From an uncultured SAR116 cluster alpha proteobacterium (GTDB lineage: Bacteria > Pseudomonadota > Alphaproteobacteria > Puniceispirillales > Puniceispirillaceae), in assembly GCA_902518965.1 (NCBI GenBank), contig CABYIQ010000009.1, positions 1 to 54,622 of the forward strand: 54,622 nt of DNA. The letters run 5' to 3'. The notes under the pieces were generated by a model. That model was not told the origin of the DNA and ran no database searches. It saw nothing but the letters and a program-made list of their open reading frames with translations. Every line of letters begins with the position of its first letter. The first letter of the stretch is position 1. Both the position numbers and the translations under genes were made by a program. This document shows positions 34,584 through 44,002 of this stretch, one piece after another.

Positions 34584-35588
34584 ATGGCATCACCGAAGAC
34601 GAGGGCCGTTAGCCTAACTGAAATTGAAACACTCGCCCTGACTGTGTTTCGGGCACAAGGCTGTGATGAGGGTAATACTACCGCACTCGCCCGAACTGTC
34701 ACCGCAGCCGAACGTGACGGTTCAGTCTCGCACGGCCTCTTCCGGGTGCCTGGTTATGTCGCCTCGCTTCGGTCCGGCAAGGTCAATGGGTCAGCAAAAC
34801 CAAAAATTAATCATGACTTAGCGTCGGTAATTTCTGTAGATGGTGATATGGGTTATGCCCCTCTTGCGCTTGAAACAGGCTTGCCTGTGCTGGCAGATGC
34901 GGCGCTTAAAAACGGAATTGCGGTGATGCGAGTAGTGAATAATTTTCACTTTGCCGCCTTGTGGCCCGAGACAGAATATCTGGCTGAACGCGGGTTGATG
35001 GGCCTGGCCTGTACAGCTTTTAAACCAACGGTTGCGCCTGCAGGGGCAAAAGAGGCCTTTTTTGGCACCAACCCGCTGTCCTTTGCCTGGCCGCGTCCGG
35101 GCCAAACTCCACTTGTATTTGATATGGCCACATCCACCCTTGCCAAAGGTGATGTGCAGATTGCCGCACGTGATGGCCATGATGTACCGGAGGGGACAGG
35201 TCTTGGTCCTGATGGTCAGCCCACAAATGATCCAGCTGAAATCTTAAAGGGCGTTCTGTTGCCTTTTGGCGGTTATAAGGGTTCTGCAATTGCGATGATG
35301 GTCGAGCTGCTCTGTGCCGGCATGACCGGAGATTATTTTTCGTTTGAGGCTGGCGTGCATGACAATAATGACGGCGGCCCGGCCAAAGGCGGCGAGCTAG
35401 TCATTGCCATCAGCCCGCAACTTGTTGCCGGTGAGGGATGGCAAAAGCATTGCGCAGGTTTCTTTGACGCAATCAGTGGGCTTGACGGGATAAGACTGCC
35501 TGGAGACAGGCGGCATAAAAACCGTCTGGATACGGGCCCACGCCATATAAATGCCGAACTGATTAACCGGATCAAGGATTTGTGTTGA
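34584..35588 (+). CDS. Ldh_2 family oxidoreductase (malate/lactate or cyclic imino-acid reductase type)
   Basis: A 334-residue NAD(P)-dependent oxidoreductase of the Ldh_2 family, distinct from classical lactate and malate dehydrogenases. Members include DpkA (delta1-piperideine-2-carboxylate reductase), ureidoglycolate, sulfolactate and 2,3-diketogulonate dehydrogenases. Typical segments are SHGLFRVPGYV near 47-57, NNFHFAALWPETEYLA near 124-139, NPLSFAWPRPG near 170 and GGYKGSAIAMMVELLCAGM near 230-248. The ATG at 34584 is preceded by GAGGAG; the GTG at 34551 is in frame but unlikely. It ends the amidase operon. A keto-acid or cyclic imine made upstream could be its substrate, which is inference. 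Confidence 0.87.
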   Translation: MASPKTRAVSLTEIETLALTVFRAQGCDEGNTTALARTVTAAERDGSVSHGLFRVPGYVASLRSGKVNGSAKPKINHDLASVISVDGDMGYAPLALETGLPVLADAALKNGIAVMRVVNNFHFAALWPETEYLAERGLMGLACTAFKPTVAPAGAKEAFFGTNPLSFAWPRPGQTPLVFDMATSTLAKGDVQIAARDGHDVPEGTGLGPDGQPTNDPAEILKGVLLPFGGYKGSAIAMMVELLCAGMTGDYFSFEAGVHDNNDGGPAKGGELVIAISPQLVAGEGWQKHCAGFFDAISGLDGIRLPGDRRHKNRLDTGPRHINAELINRIKDLC

Positions 35589-35698
35589 TGCTGACGCAAA
35601 AAAAGTGTTTTTTTTCACTTTAACTAGAGATTATTTCAAAAAACTTATGTACACTCGTCTGCTCGTGAATATGTATAAAGTGACAGGTTCAATTTCAT

Positions 35699-37519
35699 AT
35701 GCAGCTCAGACGTTGGCAACAGGAAATCATTGACGGATTTCCAGACATTTTAAATGCGCATCGCAGGTTCATCGTCAAAGCTCCAACTGGGGCAGGCAAA
35801 ACTGTTCTAGCCAGTGAAATCATCAAGCAGTTCTACGCCGGTGAAAAGGTGATTGTTTTATGTCACCGGCTGGTCCTACTGGAACAGTTGGAGCGTGCTC
35901 TGACTCGTGAACATCGAGTGCGCAAATTGGATTTGAATCATACAGAAAAAGCATTCCTTAATTATGATGTGCTTTTATCAACTAGCACCCGCGCGCGTGA
36001 AATTCTTGATGAAGCTGTTGAACAGGCAAAGCTGATTATTATCGATGAAGCTCACAGGGTATCCCCGAACGGGACTGGTTATAAACGTATTTTGGAAAGT
36101 TTTATAGAACGCGGACGTGATGACGCCCATCTTCTGGGTCTGACAGCATCACCTGAACGCAGGACAGCTGATCAGAAAGATCAGCTTAGCTTGGCCTTTG
36201 ATGCGATTATCGACGGCGCCGATATGGATAAGCTTTTTGATGAAGGCATACTTGTGCGTCCGCGTTACCGACCTCATTTCGTTCATGACCTGGAATTAGG
36301 AAATATTGATATTAGTTCAGGTGATTTTCCAGTCGCCAAACTTGCCCCTGCAATAATTAAATCCTCTATGATCAGCCATGCCTGCATGATCTATTGTGAA
36401 GAGCGCGAAAAGGTAAAACCTGTCCCAATCTCTGCTTGGTTCTGTCCCGATGTAACTGTCGCGGAAACTACGGTTGAAGCGATTGAAGAGCTTGGTCTGT
36501 CTGTCTGTCTGATTACAGCAAATACGCCGATTAAAGAACGTATGCAGATTCTGGCCAGCCATGCCAGAGGGGAAGTAGAGGCGGTTGTCTCGGTTGGCGT
36601 ACTTGCCGAAGGGTGGGATAACCCGAATTGTAATATTATTGTCCATATGCGCCCGACCTTGTCCAAAGTGTTGTGGGGCCAGTCTGTAGGGCGCGGTTTG
36701 CGGGCAGCTGAGAACAAGGAAACTTGTGTGGTGATAGATGTTAGTTCAAACTGGTCAACTTTTGGTCCGGTTGAACAACTGAAATGGAGCCTGTGGTCGC
36801 ACAGAGGTTCTTACCTAAAATATAAAAACAGATTTCAGTGGATATCTCAGCAACCTGTCGACGAACAGAAAAGCTACTTTTTATGCGATAATAAGCTAGA
36901 TTCGGCCCTGCGCTGTTCACACATTTACCTGAAAGATAAATTTTCTGATTCTGGCTGTCCTATTTGTGGCTCATACAGTGCGATAGACATTCACAAAGAA
37001 CAGCGGATGGAGGATTCGGTAAATGATATTGGATTGCATCGCTTGTTCTTTGAGCGGATCCCTGCCATTTATGAAGAGATGAACAGGGATATTTGGCGCA
37101 CGCTTGGCCGTACCGCCTGGACTGGCGCAGAGCGTGACGAGTTGATTTTCCTTGCTTTCTGCAAAGCGTTCAGCTTGGTCAGTGGTCAGCCGTCAAAATC
37201 TGATTCTGAATTCTGGCAGTTTGCGCTGCAAGGTGAGGCAGCCATCCGCTACTTCCTTGTTGAAAATAAAATTCAGATTGTGAAAGGTGACGAGTTTGAA
37301 CATGCAACTCTTGTTGACGGATTGATGCATGGCCGCCGGGTGCGTGCCTTGCAAGCAAATCATGGCATTCTGCTTTGTGGCGAACAATTCGATGAATACA
37401 GTGAAGAGGAAATCGAACGTAAATATCAACGGGCACTGCAGATCATTGAACGTCTTGCTGTGATGGGGTGCTCATCTCAGGACAATTTACCGTATTTTAA
37501 GGCAAAGGATGTTATCTAA
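35699..37519 (+). CDS. DEAD/DEAH-box (SF2) helicase, orphan
   Basis: A 606-residue superfamily 2 helicase. Motif I APTGAGKTV is near residue 28-36, motif II IDEAHRVS near 115, motif III GLTASPERR near 149, helicase-C motifs VLAEGWDNPNCN near 302 and QSVGRGLRA near 326. A Cys-rich CPICG and an upstream Cys near residues 408-423 may bind zinc, and the last ~170 residues are unassigned. It resembles the helicase part of type III restriction and related systems, but no methyltransferase, nuclease or phage gene is adjacent. Upstream lies a 110-bp gap with an AAAGTG/CACTTT hairpin around a run of eight T. Likely DNA repair or RNA metabolism; role unknown. Confidence 0.86.
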   Translation: MQLRRWQQEIIDGFPDILNAHRRFIVKAPTGAGKTVLASEIIKQFYAGEKVIVLCHRLVLLEQLERALTREHRVRKLDLNHTEKAFLNYDVLLSTSTRAREILDEAVEQAKLIIIDEAHRVSPNGTGYKRILESFIERGRDDAHLLGLTASPERRTADQKDQLSLAFDAIIDGADMDKLFDEGILVRPRYRPHFVHDLELGNIDISSGDFPVAKLAPAIIKSSMISHACMIYCEEREKVKPVPISAWFCPDVTVAETTVEAIEELGLSVCLITANTPIKERMQILASHARGEVEAVVSVGVLAEGWDNPNCNIIVHMRPTLSKVLWGQSVGRGLRAAENKETCVVIDVSSNWSTFGPVEQLKWSLWSHRGSYLKYKNRFQWISQQPVDEQKSYFLCDNKLDSALRCSHIYLKDKFSDSGCPICGSYSAIDIHKEQRMEDSVNDIGLHRLFFERIPAIYEEMNRDIWRTLGRTAWTGAERDELIFLAFCKAFSLVSGQPSKSDSEFWQFALQGEAAIRYFLVENKIQIVKGDEFEHATLVDGLMHGRRVRALQANHGILLCGEQFDEYSEEEIERKYQRALQIIERLAVMGCSSQDNLPYFKAKDVI

Positions 37520-37603
37520 CCGGTTGACATGTTCCGCAGCCTTATCTTTAAAGGTCAGTTTGAACAACTTCGCTCAAACATAAGAAAACTGGAACGGAAC
37601 AAC

Positions 37604-38581
37604 ATGGCGAGGAAGATTTGCGTGACCGGCGCAACCGGGTATATCGCGCGACACATTATCCAGCAGGCTCTGGATGCTGGCTATTCAGTGGTAGGCACGG
37701 CCCGATCAGCTGAAAAAGTATATAAGCTTGAAAAGGACATTAAAAATCCAAAATTCAGAGGCCATGTTGCTGAGCTGACAACTAGCTGGGGCTGGAAAGC
37801 TGCCATGTCTGACTGCAAGGCGGTTATTCATTGTGCCTCACCTTTTCCTCTAAGTGAGCCAAAACACCCCGATGATGTGATTGAGCCTGCAATAAAAGGG
37901 GTAGAAAATGCTTTGAAAGCTGCCCATAATTCAGGTGTCGAAAGAGTGGTGATGACGTCATCCTGCGCCGCCATAGGTTATGGTCATATTGAAAACAACC
38001 GCTATCTTACCGCTGATGACTGGTCTGACCTGTCATCATCTGTAAGCAGTTATGTTCGTTCCAAAACATTGGCTGAAAGACAAGCCTGGGCACTAACAAA
38101 AAAATATTCAGAACTTGAGCTGGTCACAATAAATCCCAGCCTTGTTTTAGGACCACGGTTGGCGAAGCAGTCTTCAGCTAGTATTGATCTTGTGCAGATG
38201 GTCATGGCCGGGAAATATCCGTTTGTCCCCAAACTCAGCTTGTCTCCCGTTGATGTGCGTGATATAGCGGCGGCCCATATCGCTGCGCTTAAAGGCAAAC
38301 GGCCTGTTGGAAAACGATTTATTTTGGCAGGTGATTCTGTTTGGATGTCAGATATAACAACCTTGTTAAAGGCTCACTCGAAGAAAGCCTCGTCACGGGA
38401 AATGCCGGACTTGATGACAAAGATGGTTGCTGCATTTGATCCAAATGTGAAGAGTGTGCTTTCAGAATTAGGGCTGATGCGTTATTACGATACTCAGCCA
38501 GCGCGCAAAATTCTTAAGTTTTCACCGCGGCCTTTGTCAACTACAATTGATGATATGGTCGACTCTCTGCAGAAATTTTGA
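37604..38581 (+). CDS. NAD-dependent epimerase/dehydratase family reductase (dihydroflavonol-4-reductase-like)
   Basis: A 325-residue extended SDR. The N-terminus KICVTGATGYIARHIIQ gives the NAD(P) site, AVIHCASPFPL near residue 76 and MTSSCAAIGYG near 118 surround the active site, and YVRSKTLAE near 156 holds the Tyr/Lys pair. It belongs to the dihydroflavonol/cinnamoyl-CoA/methylglyoxal reductase-like group. The ATG at 37604 is chosen because GGAACGGAA precedes it and the NAD fold begins right after; the longer frame from 37529 adds an unrelated tail. The physiological substrate is unknown. Confidence 0.86.
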   Translation: MARKICVTGATGYIARHIIQQALDAGYSVVGTARSAEKVYKLEKDIKNPKFRGHVAELTTSWGWKAAMSDCKAVIHCASPFPLSEPKHPDDVIEPAIKGVENALKAAHNSGVERVVMTSSCAAIGYGHIENNRYLTADDWSDLSSSVSSYVRSKTLAERQAWALTKKYSELELVTINPSLVLGPRLAKQSSASIDLVQMVMAGKYPFVPKLSLSPVDVRDIAAAHIAALKGKRPVGKRFILAGDSVWMSDITTLLKAHSKKASSREMPDLMTKMVAAFDPNVKSVLSELGLMRYYDTQPARKILKFSPRPLSTTIDDMVDSLQKF

Positions 38582-38623
38582 GGACAAGTTAGGGCCCAGG
38601 CTAAAGAAGAAGGACGATGTCAG

Positions 38624-39286
38624 ATGAGTTCAGCAAGCAAGCCTGTTAAAATTGCGCCATCGGTTTTAGCCAGTGATTTTGGTAAGCTGGCAGATGAAAT
38701 CAAGGCTGTGTCCTTAGCAGGTGCAGACTGGATTCACCTTGATGCAATGGATGGTCGGTTTGTCCCAAATCTGACCTTTGGTCCTCCAGTAATTAAAGCA
38801 GTTCGAGAAATAACGGATGTCTATTTTGATGCACATTTAATGATTGAAGATCCTGATGTGATATTGGAGGATTTTGCGTCAGCCGGGGTTCAAGGGATTA
38901 CAGTTCATGCTGAGGTCTGTACGCACCTCAACCGAACATTGAGCCGGATCCGCGAGCTGGGTTGTCGAGCTGGTGTGGCTGTCAACCCGGCAACGGGGGT
39001 AGACAGTCTGGCCCATTGTCTTCATCTAATTGACCTGATTTTGGTCATGACTGTGAATCCGGGTTTTGGCGGTCAGGCCTTTATTCCGGAAATGCTACCC
39101 AAGATTGAACAGGTAGCAACTATGATTGGCAACAGGGATATTCAGCTGCAGGTTGATGGCGGCATTACCGCGAAGACTGCGCCGCTGGTCAGACAGGCTG
39201 GAGCGAATAATCTGGTGGCTGGTTCAGCTATATTTGGAGCGAAGGAAGGTTATTCAGAGGCGATTGCCGCCTTGCGTCAGGCGTGA
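38624..39286 (+). CDS. rpe: Ribulose-phosphate 3-epimerase
   Basis: A 220-residue TIM-barrel enzyme that interconverts ribulose 5-phosphate and xylulose 5-phosphate in the pentose phosphate pathway. Active-site segments are in place: APSVLASDFGKL near 11, WIHLDAMDGRFVPNLTFGP near 37-55 (metal His and catalytic Asp), FDAHLMIEDPD near 68-78, VMTVNPGFGGQAFIP near 140-154 and QVDGGIT near 178, the second catalytic Asp. Full length. AGAAGGA lies before the ATG. It converges with trhO 33 bp away. Confidence 0.96.
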   Translation: MSSASKPVKIAPSVLASDFGKLADEIKAVSLAGADWIHLDAMDGRFVPNLTFGPPVIKAVREITDVYFDAHLMIEDPDVILEDFASAGVQGITVHAEVCTHLNRTLSRIRELGCRAGVAVNPATGVDSLAHCLHLIDLILVMTVNPGFGGQAFIPEMLPKIEQVATMIGNRDIQLQVDGGITAKTAPLVRQAGANNLVAGSAIFGAKEGYSEAIAALRQA

Positions 39287-39319
39287 TCAGCCTTTCCAGT
39301 AAAGCAGCTGTCTTTGCAC

Positions 39320-40267
39320 CTATTTTTTTGGCCGTACCCCAATATGCTGTATGCCTCTTTTTCTGGCCAGATCAATCTGACGGGCACGTTCAGCAAAGCG
39401 CGATCTTTGTTGTTCTGTTGTTTTTTCAAAGCAGTTGGGACAGCTAACTCCGGCAACATATTGTTCTGCGTCCATATCATCTTTGCTTAACGGCATTTTG
39501 CAGGCATGACAAAGCTGATAAGACCCTTTCTGCAGATGATGGTCAACAGATACACGGCTGTCGAAGACAAAACATTCACCCTCCCATAGGGAATCATCTT
39601 CAGGGGTGTCTTCCAGATATTTCAGAATGCCACCTTTCAGGTGATAAACCTCATCAAAGCCGATTGATTTCATCAGGGCTGTGGATTTTTCACATCTGAT
39701 TCCGCCTGTACAATACATGGCAATTTTACGAGGACGTTCTGTTGCCGGTCTTTCAGCAAGAGCTTCTGCCCAAGCGGGGAATTCACGAAAGGTTGCTGTC
39801 TGTGGGTCAGTTGCGCCGCGGAATTTGCCAATGGCTGTTTCATAGCTGTTGCGGGTATCCACAACAAGAACATCAGGATCTGAAATCAGCTGGTTCCATT
39901 CATCAGGCGCAACATAGATGCCTGCCTGTTCGCTAGGCTTGATCTTGGGCTGGCCCATTGTGACTATTTCTTTTTTTAGCCTGACTTTCATACGGTGAAA
40001 GGGAGGCTCATCATGTAAGGCGAATTTAATTTCAAGCCCTTTAAAGGGGGTTTTGTTCTCTAACCAGTTGGTAAATTTCTCAATATCAGAATGCTGGCCG
40101 GCAACTGTGCCGTTCAACCCCTCCGGAGCAACCAGTAATGTCCCCGTCAGTTGGCAGTGCTGACAGATTTCTTTCAGCCTGTTCTGCCAGCTAGCAGGAT
40201 TATCCAGACTGATAAATTGGTACAGCGCAGCAACTACATAGCGATTTGTTTTTGGGGGACTTTTCAT
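39320..40267 (-). CDS. trhO: tRNA uridine(34) hydroxylase TrhO (YceA, rhodanese-like)
   Basis: A 315-residue YceA/TrhO protein, involved in oxygen-dependent 5-hydroxylation of uridine 34 in tRNA. It has the N-terminal UPF0176 acylphosphatase-like domain (LLVAPEGLNGTVAG near 43-56), a rhodanese domain whose active-site loop CTGGIRCEKS is complete near residues 184-193, and a C-terminal Cys pair module, CHACKMPLSKDD and CPNC, that may bind zinc. Length agrees with the family. It lies tail to tail with rpe and head to tail with the glutathione peroxidase gene. Confidence 0.92.
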   Translation of the reverse strand: MKSPPKTNRYVVAALYQFISLDNPASWQNRLKEICQHCQLTGTLLVAPEGLNGTVAGQHSDIEKFTNWLENKTPFKGLEIKFALHDEPPFHRMKVRLKKEIVTMGQPKIKPSEQAGIYVAPDEWNQLISDPDVLVVDTRNSYETAIGKFRGATDPQTATFREFPAWAEALAERPATERPRKIAMYCTGGIRCEKSTALMKSIGFDEVYHLKGGILKYLEDTPEDDSLWEGECFVFDSRVSVDHHLQKGSYQLCHACKMPLSKDDMDAEQYVAGVSCPNCFEKTTEQQRSRFAERARQIDLARKRGIQHIGVRPKK

Positions 40268-40352
40268 GGCGCGTAACCGCCCCTTATCTTTGGCTAGATC
40301 TAGGGGGTTATTTACACGAGCCTGTTGCTATAATCAAGATTCCGCTGGCTTG

Positions 40353-40913
40353 TTAGCGGGTGAGGGCAGTTTCAATAGCTGTTATGATTTTATCTGATGT
40401 TGGTAAAGTCACAGAGGAAAATGAGGCAGCAAGCTGTCCATTCCTGTCGATCAGATATTTATGAAAATTCCATTTTGGGCGGGCAAGTATGCCGGCCTCC
40501 TGGCCTGCCCATTGATAAAAAGGATGGGCTGTGCCTCCTTTCACGCTGGTAATTGCGGTCAGGGGAAAATCAATATTGAAATTCACCTCACAGAACTGTT
40601 TGACCTCTGCTTCAGATGCCAGTTCCTGTCCGCCAAAATCATCAGATGGTACACCAATAACAATAAGGCCTCGCTCTTTATAGTCCTGCCAGAGCTTCTG
40701 AAGGCCATCATATTGTGGGGTAAATCCACATCTGGACGCTGTGTTGACGACCAGCACAGCCTGACCCTCATATTGGCTCAGTGGCAGCTGGTCGCCATCA
40801 ATGGAAGTGAAACTAAAATCCCAGGCTGATGGGCCAGTCGCAACAGCGGCGGTAATGCTCATAATCCCTCCGATACAGGCAAGAAGATAAGAAAAGACAA
40901 AACATCGGATCAT
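40353..40913 (-). CDS. Glutathione peroxidase family protein with N-terminal export signal
   Basis: A 186-residue thiol peroxidase of the glutathione peroxidase family, reducing hydrogen peroxide or lipid hydroperoxides. The peroxidatic Cys is in NTASRCGFTPQY near residue 62, the Gln of the catalytic set is in GVPSDDFGGQE near 96-100, and Trp/Asn lie in RPKWNFHKYLID near 143-154. It is the cysteine, not selenocysteine, form. The first ~27 residues (MIRCFVFSYLLACIGG onwards, then Ala-rich) look like a signal peptide or membrane anchor, which suggests a periplasmic location. An internal ATG at residue 18 would weaken that signal. Confidence 0.9.
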   Translation of the reverse strand: MIRCFVFSYLLACIGGIMSITAAVATGPSAWDFSFTSIDGDQLPLSQYEGQAVLVVNTASRCGFTPQYDGLQKLWQDYKERGLIVIGVPSDDFGGQELASEAEVKQFCEVNFNIDFPLTAITSVKGGTAHPFYQWAGQEAGILARPKWNFHKYLIDRNGQLAASFSSVTLPTSDKIITAIETALTR

Positions 40914-40990
40914 AGAAAAATCATCCAGTATTAAACATTCATTTTACGTTGTCTTCGGGACAGTGGATGTAAGCCCAGAACAGAAAAAGT

Positions 40991-42112
40991 TCAGTTTTCT
41001 GCTTGCCAGACCTCATCAAGCCAACTGTTCATGAAATGAGGTCCGGCCACGTCAATAAAGATGTTTCTGGCTTGGCTGGCAATGCCGCCCAGACGCATAA
41101 TCTGGCCTGAAGCAGCAGCTTTTTTTGTTATGGCTTGTACTTCAATAGATCGTGTTGCGGCCATCTGATCCAGAGCTTGCGCCAGAGGTTTTTCGGCTAG
41201 TAAAACCTTCAAGCAGGCGGCATCAACAAAAGTTTGCCCTGCGCCCTGAGCCAAATGAGGGGGCATGACATGAGCCGCATCCCCTAGCAAGGTCAGATGC
41301 GCGCGTCGCCAAACAGGCAAAACCTCGGCAGGATATAAGGGAGTGTTTGCCCAGCTGATTGCTGGGTCGGTCAAATTTGACAGAAGTGGGTTCAGGCCGA
41401 AGCAGCGCTGTTGCCAGCCGATAGTCACCTTGTCAGCTGAGGTGCAGAAAACCAAGTTTATATGGCTGCCACCCTTAATTGGGTAGCTGACCATATGGCA
41501 GCCATCACCCAACATCAGCAATGTTAAGGGTCGGCGGAATGCGGTAGGCAGTTTGGCCGCTTCAATCTCTGCCCGCATGGCACGATAGGCTGGTTGTGGT
41601 GGCATGCTGTTCTGGCCGGTCAGCGCAGCACGGGCTAGACCTTTTGGCCCATCTGCGCCAATGACCTCATCTGCAGTGAAAATATCACCGTCTACGCTGA
41701 CAAGTTTAGCCTTTTCTGTGCCCAATTGAACCGTGTGAATCTCTGTATCTGTAAAGCGGATGCAGGATAGGGTTTCAGCCTTGGCGACTAGACAGTCTAT
41801 CACATCCTGTCTGCTGACAGCCGCATGCAGATGCTTCGGATCATGAATGATCTCCGTTAGGTGACGGTTTGTTGATAATGCTTTGATAACAACGGCATTC
41901 AGGCGGTCAGCCTTATCCAGAATAGCTTTGTCAAGGCCAAGGCTGCTCAACGCCCTAAACCCATTTGGTGATAGCTGCAGACCGCCAGGTGTAGCTGGTG
42001 GACGACCAATGAGGTGTACTGGATAGCCAGCACTGCCCAGCGCAATAGCAGCACTCAGCCCGGCCATTCCTCGCCCTAGAACGACAATCGGGGATGTGAC
42101 TGTATTTGTCAT
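40991..42112 (-). CDS. FAD-dependent monooxygenase, UbiH/UbiF-like
   Basis: A 373-residue flavoprotein hydroxylase of the UbiH/salicylate hydroxylase type. The FAD-binding GRGMAGLSAAIALG is near residues 14-27, the DG-type motif EVIGADGPKG near 152-161, and the second FAD motif LTLLGDAAHVMPPHLAQGAG near 284-303. The start is the ATG at 42112, with AAGGA upstream; the TTG at 42121 is unlikely. A ubiquinone-ring hydroxylation role is possible but the short C-terminus and low overall resemblance leave aromatic-compound hydroxylation open. Divergent from ppa. Confidence 0.85.
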   Translation of the reverse strand: MTNTVTSPIVVLGRGMAGLSAAIALGSAGYPVHLIGRPPATPGGLQLSPNGFRALSSLGLDKAILDKADRLNAVVIKALSTNRHLTEIIHDPKHLHAAVSRQDVIDCLVAKAETLSCIRFTDTEIHTVQLGTEKAKLVSVDGDIFTADEVIGADGPKGLARAALTGQNSMPPQPAYRAMRAEIEAAKLPTAFRRPLTLLMLGDGCHMVSYPIKGGSHINLVFCTSADKVTIGWQQRCFGLNPLLSNLTDPAISWANTPLYPAEVLPVWRRAHLTLLGDAAHVMPPHLAQGAGQTFVDAACLKVLLAEKPLAQALDQMAATRSIEVQAITKKAAASGQIMRLGGIASQARNIFIDVAGPHFMNSWLDEVWQAEN

Positions 42113-42336
42113 GACAGGCAAATCCTAACTTAACGCAATGTTATGTTGACGCCACAATGCAGGTCCGCCGGCTGTTTATCAAGGCTTTTAAGCTTCAGTG
42201 CACGCCTGGTTAAATTGGGTCTGGTCAAACTATGTTCATATTTGTATTAAAGGAAGGCGTGGACGGGCAGGTGGTGCGGAGAAGATGCATTCCGCTTTTC
42301 CACATGAAATCAAGATATGTAAGGATTGCTAGAGAA

Positions 42337-42867
42337 ATGAATCTGGAAAAGCTGTCGGTTGGGAAAAACCCGCCTGAAGAAATTAATGTGGCCATCGAAA
42401 TTCCAGCTGGCGCAGCCCCTGTGAAATACGAGCTGGATAAAGACTCAGGGGCATTGGTAGTTGACCGGTTTCTGCATACGCCCATGCATTATCCTGTCAA
42501 TTATGGGTTTGTACCACATACCCTGTCTGATGATGGTGACCCAATTGATGCCTGTGTACTGACACCGATTCCCATTGTCCATGGCTGTGTTATTGCGGCC
42601 CGCCCTATTGGCGTATTGATGATGGAAGATGAAAGCGGCATTGATGAAAAGCTGCTTTGTGTACCTGTTGATAAGCTGCACCCCTATTATAAGGATGTAA
42701 AGTCAACGGCTGATTTGCAGCCTATCATTCTGGAACAGATTGCCCATTTCTTTGAACATTACAAAGACCTTGAAAAAACCAAATGGGTGAAGGTTCAGGG
42801 CTGGGAGGGTCCGGAAAAAGCAGCGGAAATGATTGGGGCTGCGATTGCGCGGGCCGCCAACAGCTGA
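42337..42867 (+). CDS. ppa: Inorganic pyrophosphatase
   Basis: A 176-residue family I soluble pyrophosphatase that hydrolyses PPi. The conserved substrate and metal residues are present: EIPAGAAPVKYELDKDSG near 20-37, HYPVNYGFVPHTL near 51-63, the DDGDPIDACVL motif with three metal-binding Asp near 65-75, and VDKLHPYYKDVKS near 108-120. The ATG at 42337 matches the family start (~175 residues); the longer frame from 42232 adds an unrelated 35 residues. It lies upstream of pyrC and pyrE, whose reactions produce or use PPi. Confidence 0.95.
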   Translation: MNLEKLSVGKNPPEEINVAIEIPAGAAPVKYELDKDSGALVVDRFLHTPMHYPVNYGFVPHTLSDDGDPIDACVLTPIPIVHGCVIAARPIGVLMMEDESGIDEKLLCVPVDKLHPYYKDVKSTADLQPIILEQIAHFFEHYKDLEKTKWVKVQGWEGPEKAAEMIGAAIARAANS

Positions 42868-42900
42868 TAAGGCGGTGATAGGAGGCTGACCAGAGACAGC

Positions 42901-43947
42901 ATGACAACCAAATTGCAGATAACCACCCCTGATGACTGGCATCTTCACCTGCGTGACGGGCCGGTCATGCGATCGGTTTTATCGCATACAAGTTTCTGGT
43001 GCAAACGGGCAATTGTGATGCCCAATCTGGTGCCGCCGGTGGTCACCGCTGCTGCTGCTGCTGCCTATCGTGACCGCATTAGAGATGCTCTTGACGAGGG
43101 CGTGGATTTTACGCCCCTGATGACACTGTATCTGACTGAACAGACAAATGCTGATGATCTGGCTGCTGCTGTGAAAGGCGGCATCGCCACAGCGGTCAAG
43201 CTGTATCCGGCTGGAGCAACGACAAATTCTGCAAGCGGCGTGAAGGACATCAACAAAGTCATGCCTGTGCTTGAGGTTTTGGCTGAGACAGGGGCGCCTT
43301 TACTGGTACATGGGGAAGTGACTGATCCCGATATTGATATTTTTGACCGTGAAGCAATATTTATCGAACGAGTGCTTGCGCCCCTGCATGAACGCTTGCC
43401 GCAGCTAAAGGTCGTGTTTGAGCATATCACGACGAGACAGGCCGTCGAATTTGTTATGGCAGCAAATGATCAGATAGCAGCAACGGTTACGCCGCATCAT
43501 CTGATCATTAACCGGAATGCCTATTTGGCAGGCGGGATTAAGCCGCATTATTATTGTCTGCCGGTTGCCAAGCGAGAAACCCATCGTCTTGCTCTGCTGG
43601 ATGCTGTGTTTACCGGAACCGACAAATTTTTCCTTGGCACTGACAGTGCGCCGCATGTTGATATGGCCAAGCTTCAGCCATGCGGGTGTGCAGGTATTTT
43701 TAACGCACCGAACACGCTTGCCTGTCTTGCACAGCTGTTTGACGACGCAGGTTGCCTTGACCGTCTGGAAGGGTTTACATCTGTCTATGGTCCACAATTT
43801 TATGGTCTGGATGTGAACAGCGATAAGCTAACCCTTGTGAAACACGATACGCCTCAGCCTGTACCGCAGCCTGTGCAGACAACAGAAGGGTTAATAACAG
43901 TATTTGATCCGCAGATGGATGTGTTCTGGTCAGTCAGGCCGGCCTGA
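42901..43947 (+). CDS. pyrC: Dihydroorotase, class II
   Basis: A 348-residue PyrC that cyclises carbamoyl aspartate to dihydroorotate in de novo pyrimidine synthesis. Features are [10 protein letters not shown] near 10-19 (two zinc His), MPNLVPPV near 40, the carboxylated Lys in [10 protein letters not shown] near 100, His in LVHGEV near 138, FEHITTR near 176, PHHLIINRN near 199 and the catalytic Asp in FLGTDSAPH near 247. The class II (E. coli-like) form is clear from length and the TNSASGV stretch. A run with pyrE 55 bp downstream makes a pyrimidine pair. Confidence 0.96.
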   Translation: MTTKLQITTPDDWHLHLRDGPVMRSVLSHTSFWCKRAIVMPNLVPPVVTAAAAAAYRDRIRDALDEGVDFTPLMTLYLTEQTNADDLAAAVKGGIATAVKLYPAGATTNSASGVKDINKVMPVLEVLAETGAPLLVHGEVTDPDIDIFDREAIFIERVLAPLHERLPQLKVVFEHITTRQAVEFVMAANDQIAATVTPHHLIINRNAYLAGGIKPHYYCLPVAKRETHRLALLDAVFTGTDKFFLGTDSAPHVDMAKLQPCGCAGIFNAPNTLACLAQLFDDAGCLDRLEGFTSVYGPQFYGLDVNSDKLTLVKHDTPQPVPQPVQTTEGLITVFDPQMDVFWSVRPA

Positions 43948-44002
43948 GGCATTTTTATGTTTGCTGACATAAGAGGGACAAACGCATAAGGGAGTGAAAG
44001 AG

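Noticed and set aside
35699-37519. Helicase as part of a restriction-modification or other phage defence island
   Set aside because: No methyltransferase, nuclease, integrase or other mobile or defence gene is near; flanking genes are metabolic.
43021-43090. GCTGCTGCTGCTGCT tract as a functional repeat
   Set aside because: It lies inside pyrC and encodes a short Ala run; a similar tract occurs in the alpha/beta hydrolase gene near 18005. Both are ordinary coding sequence.
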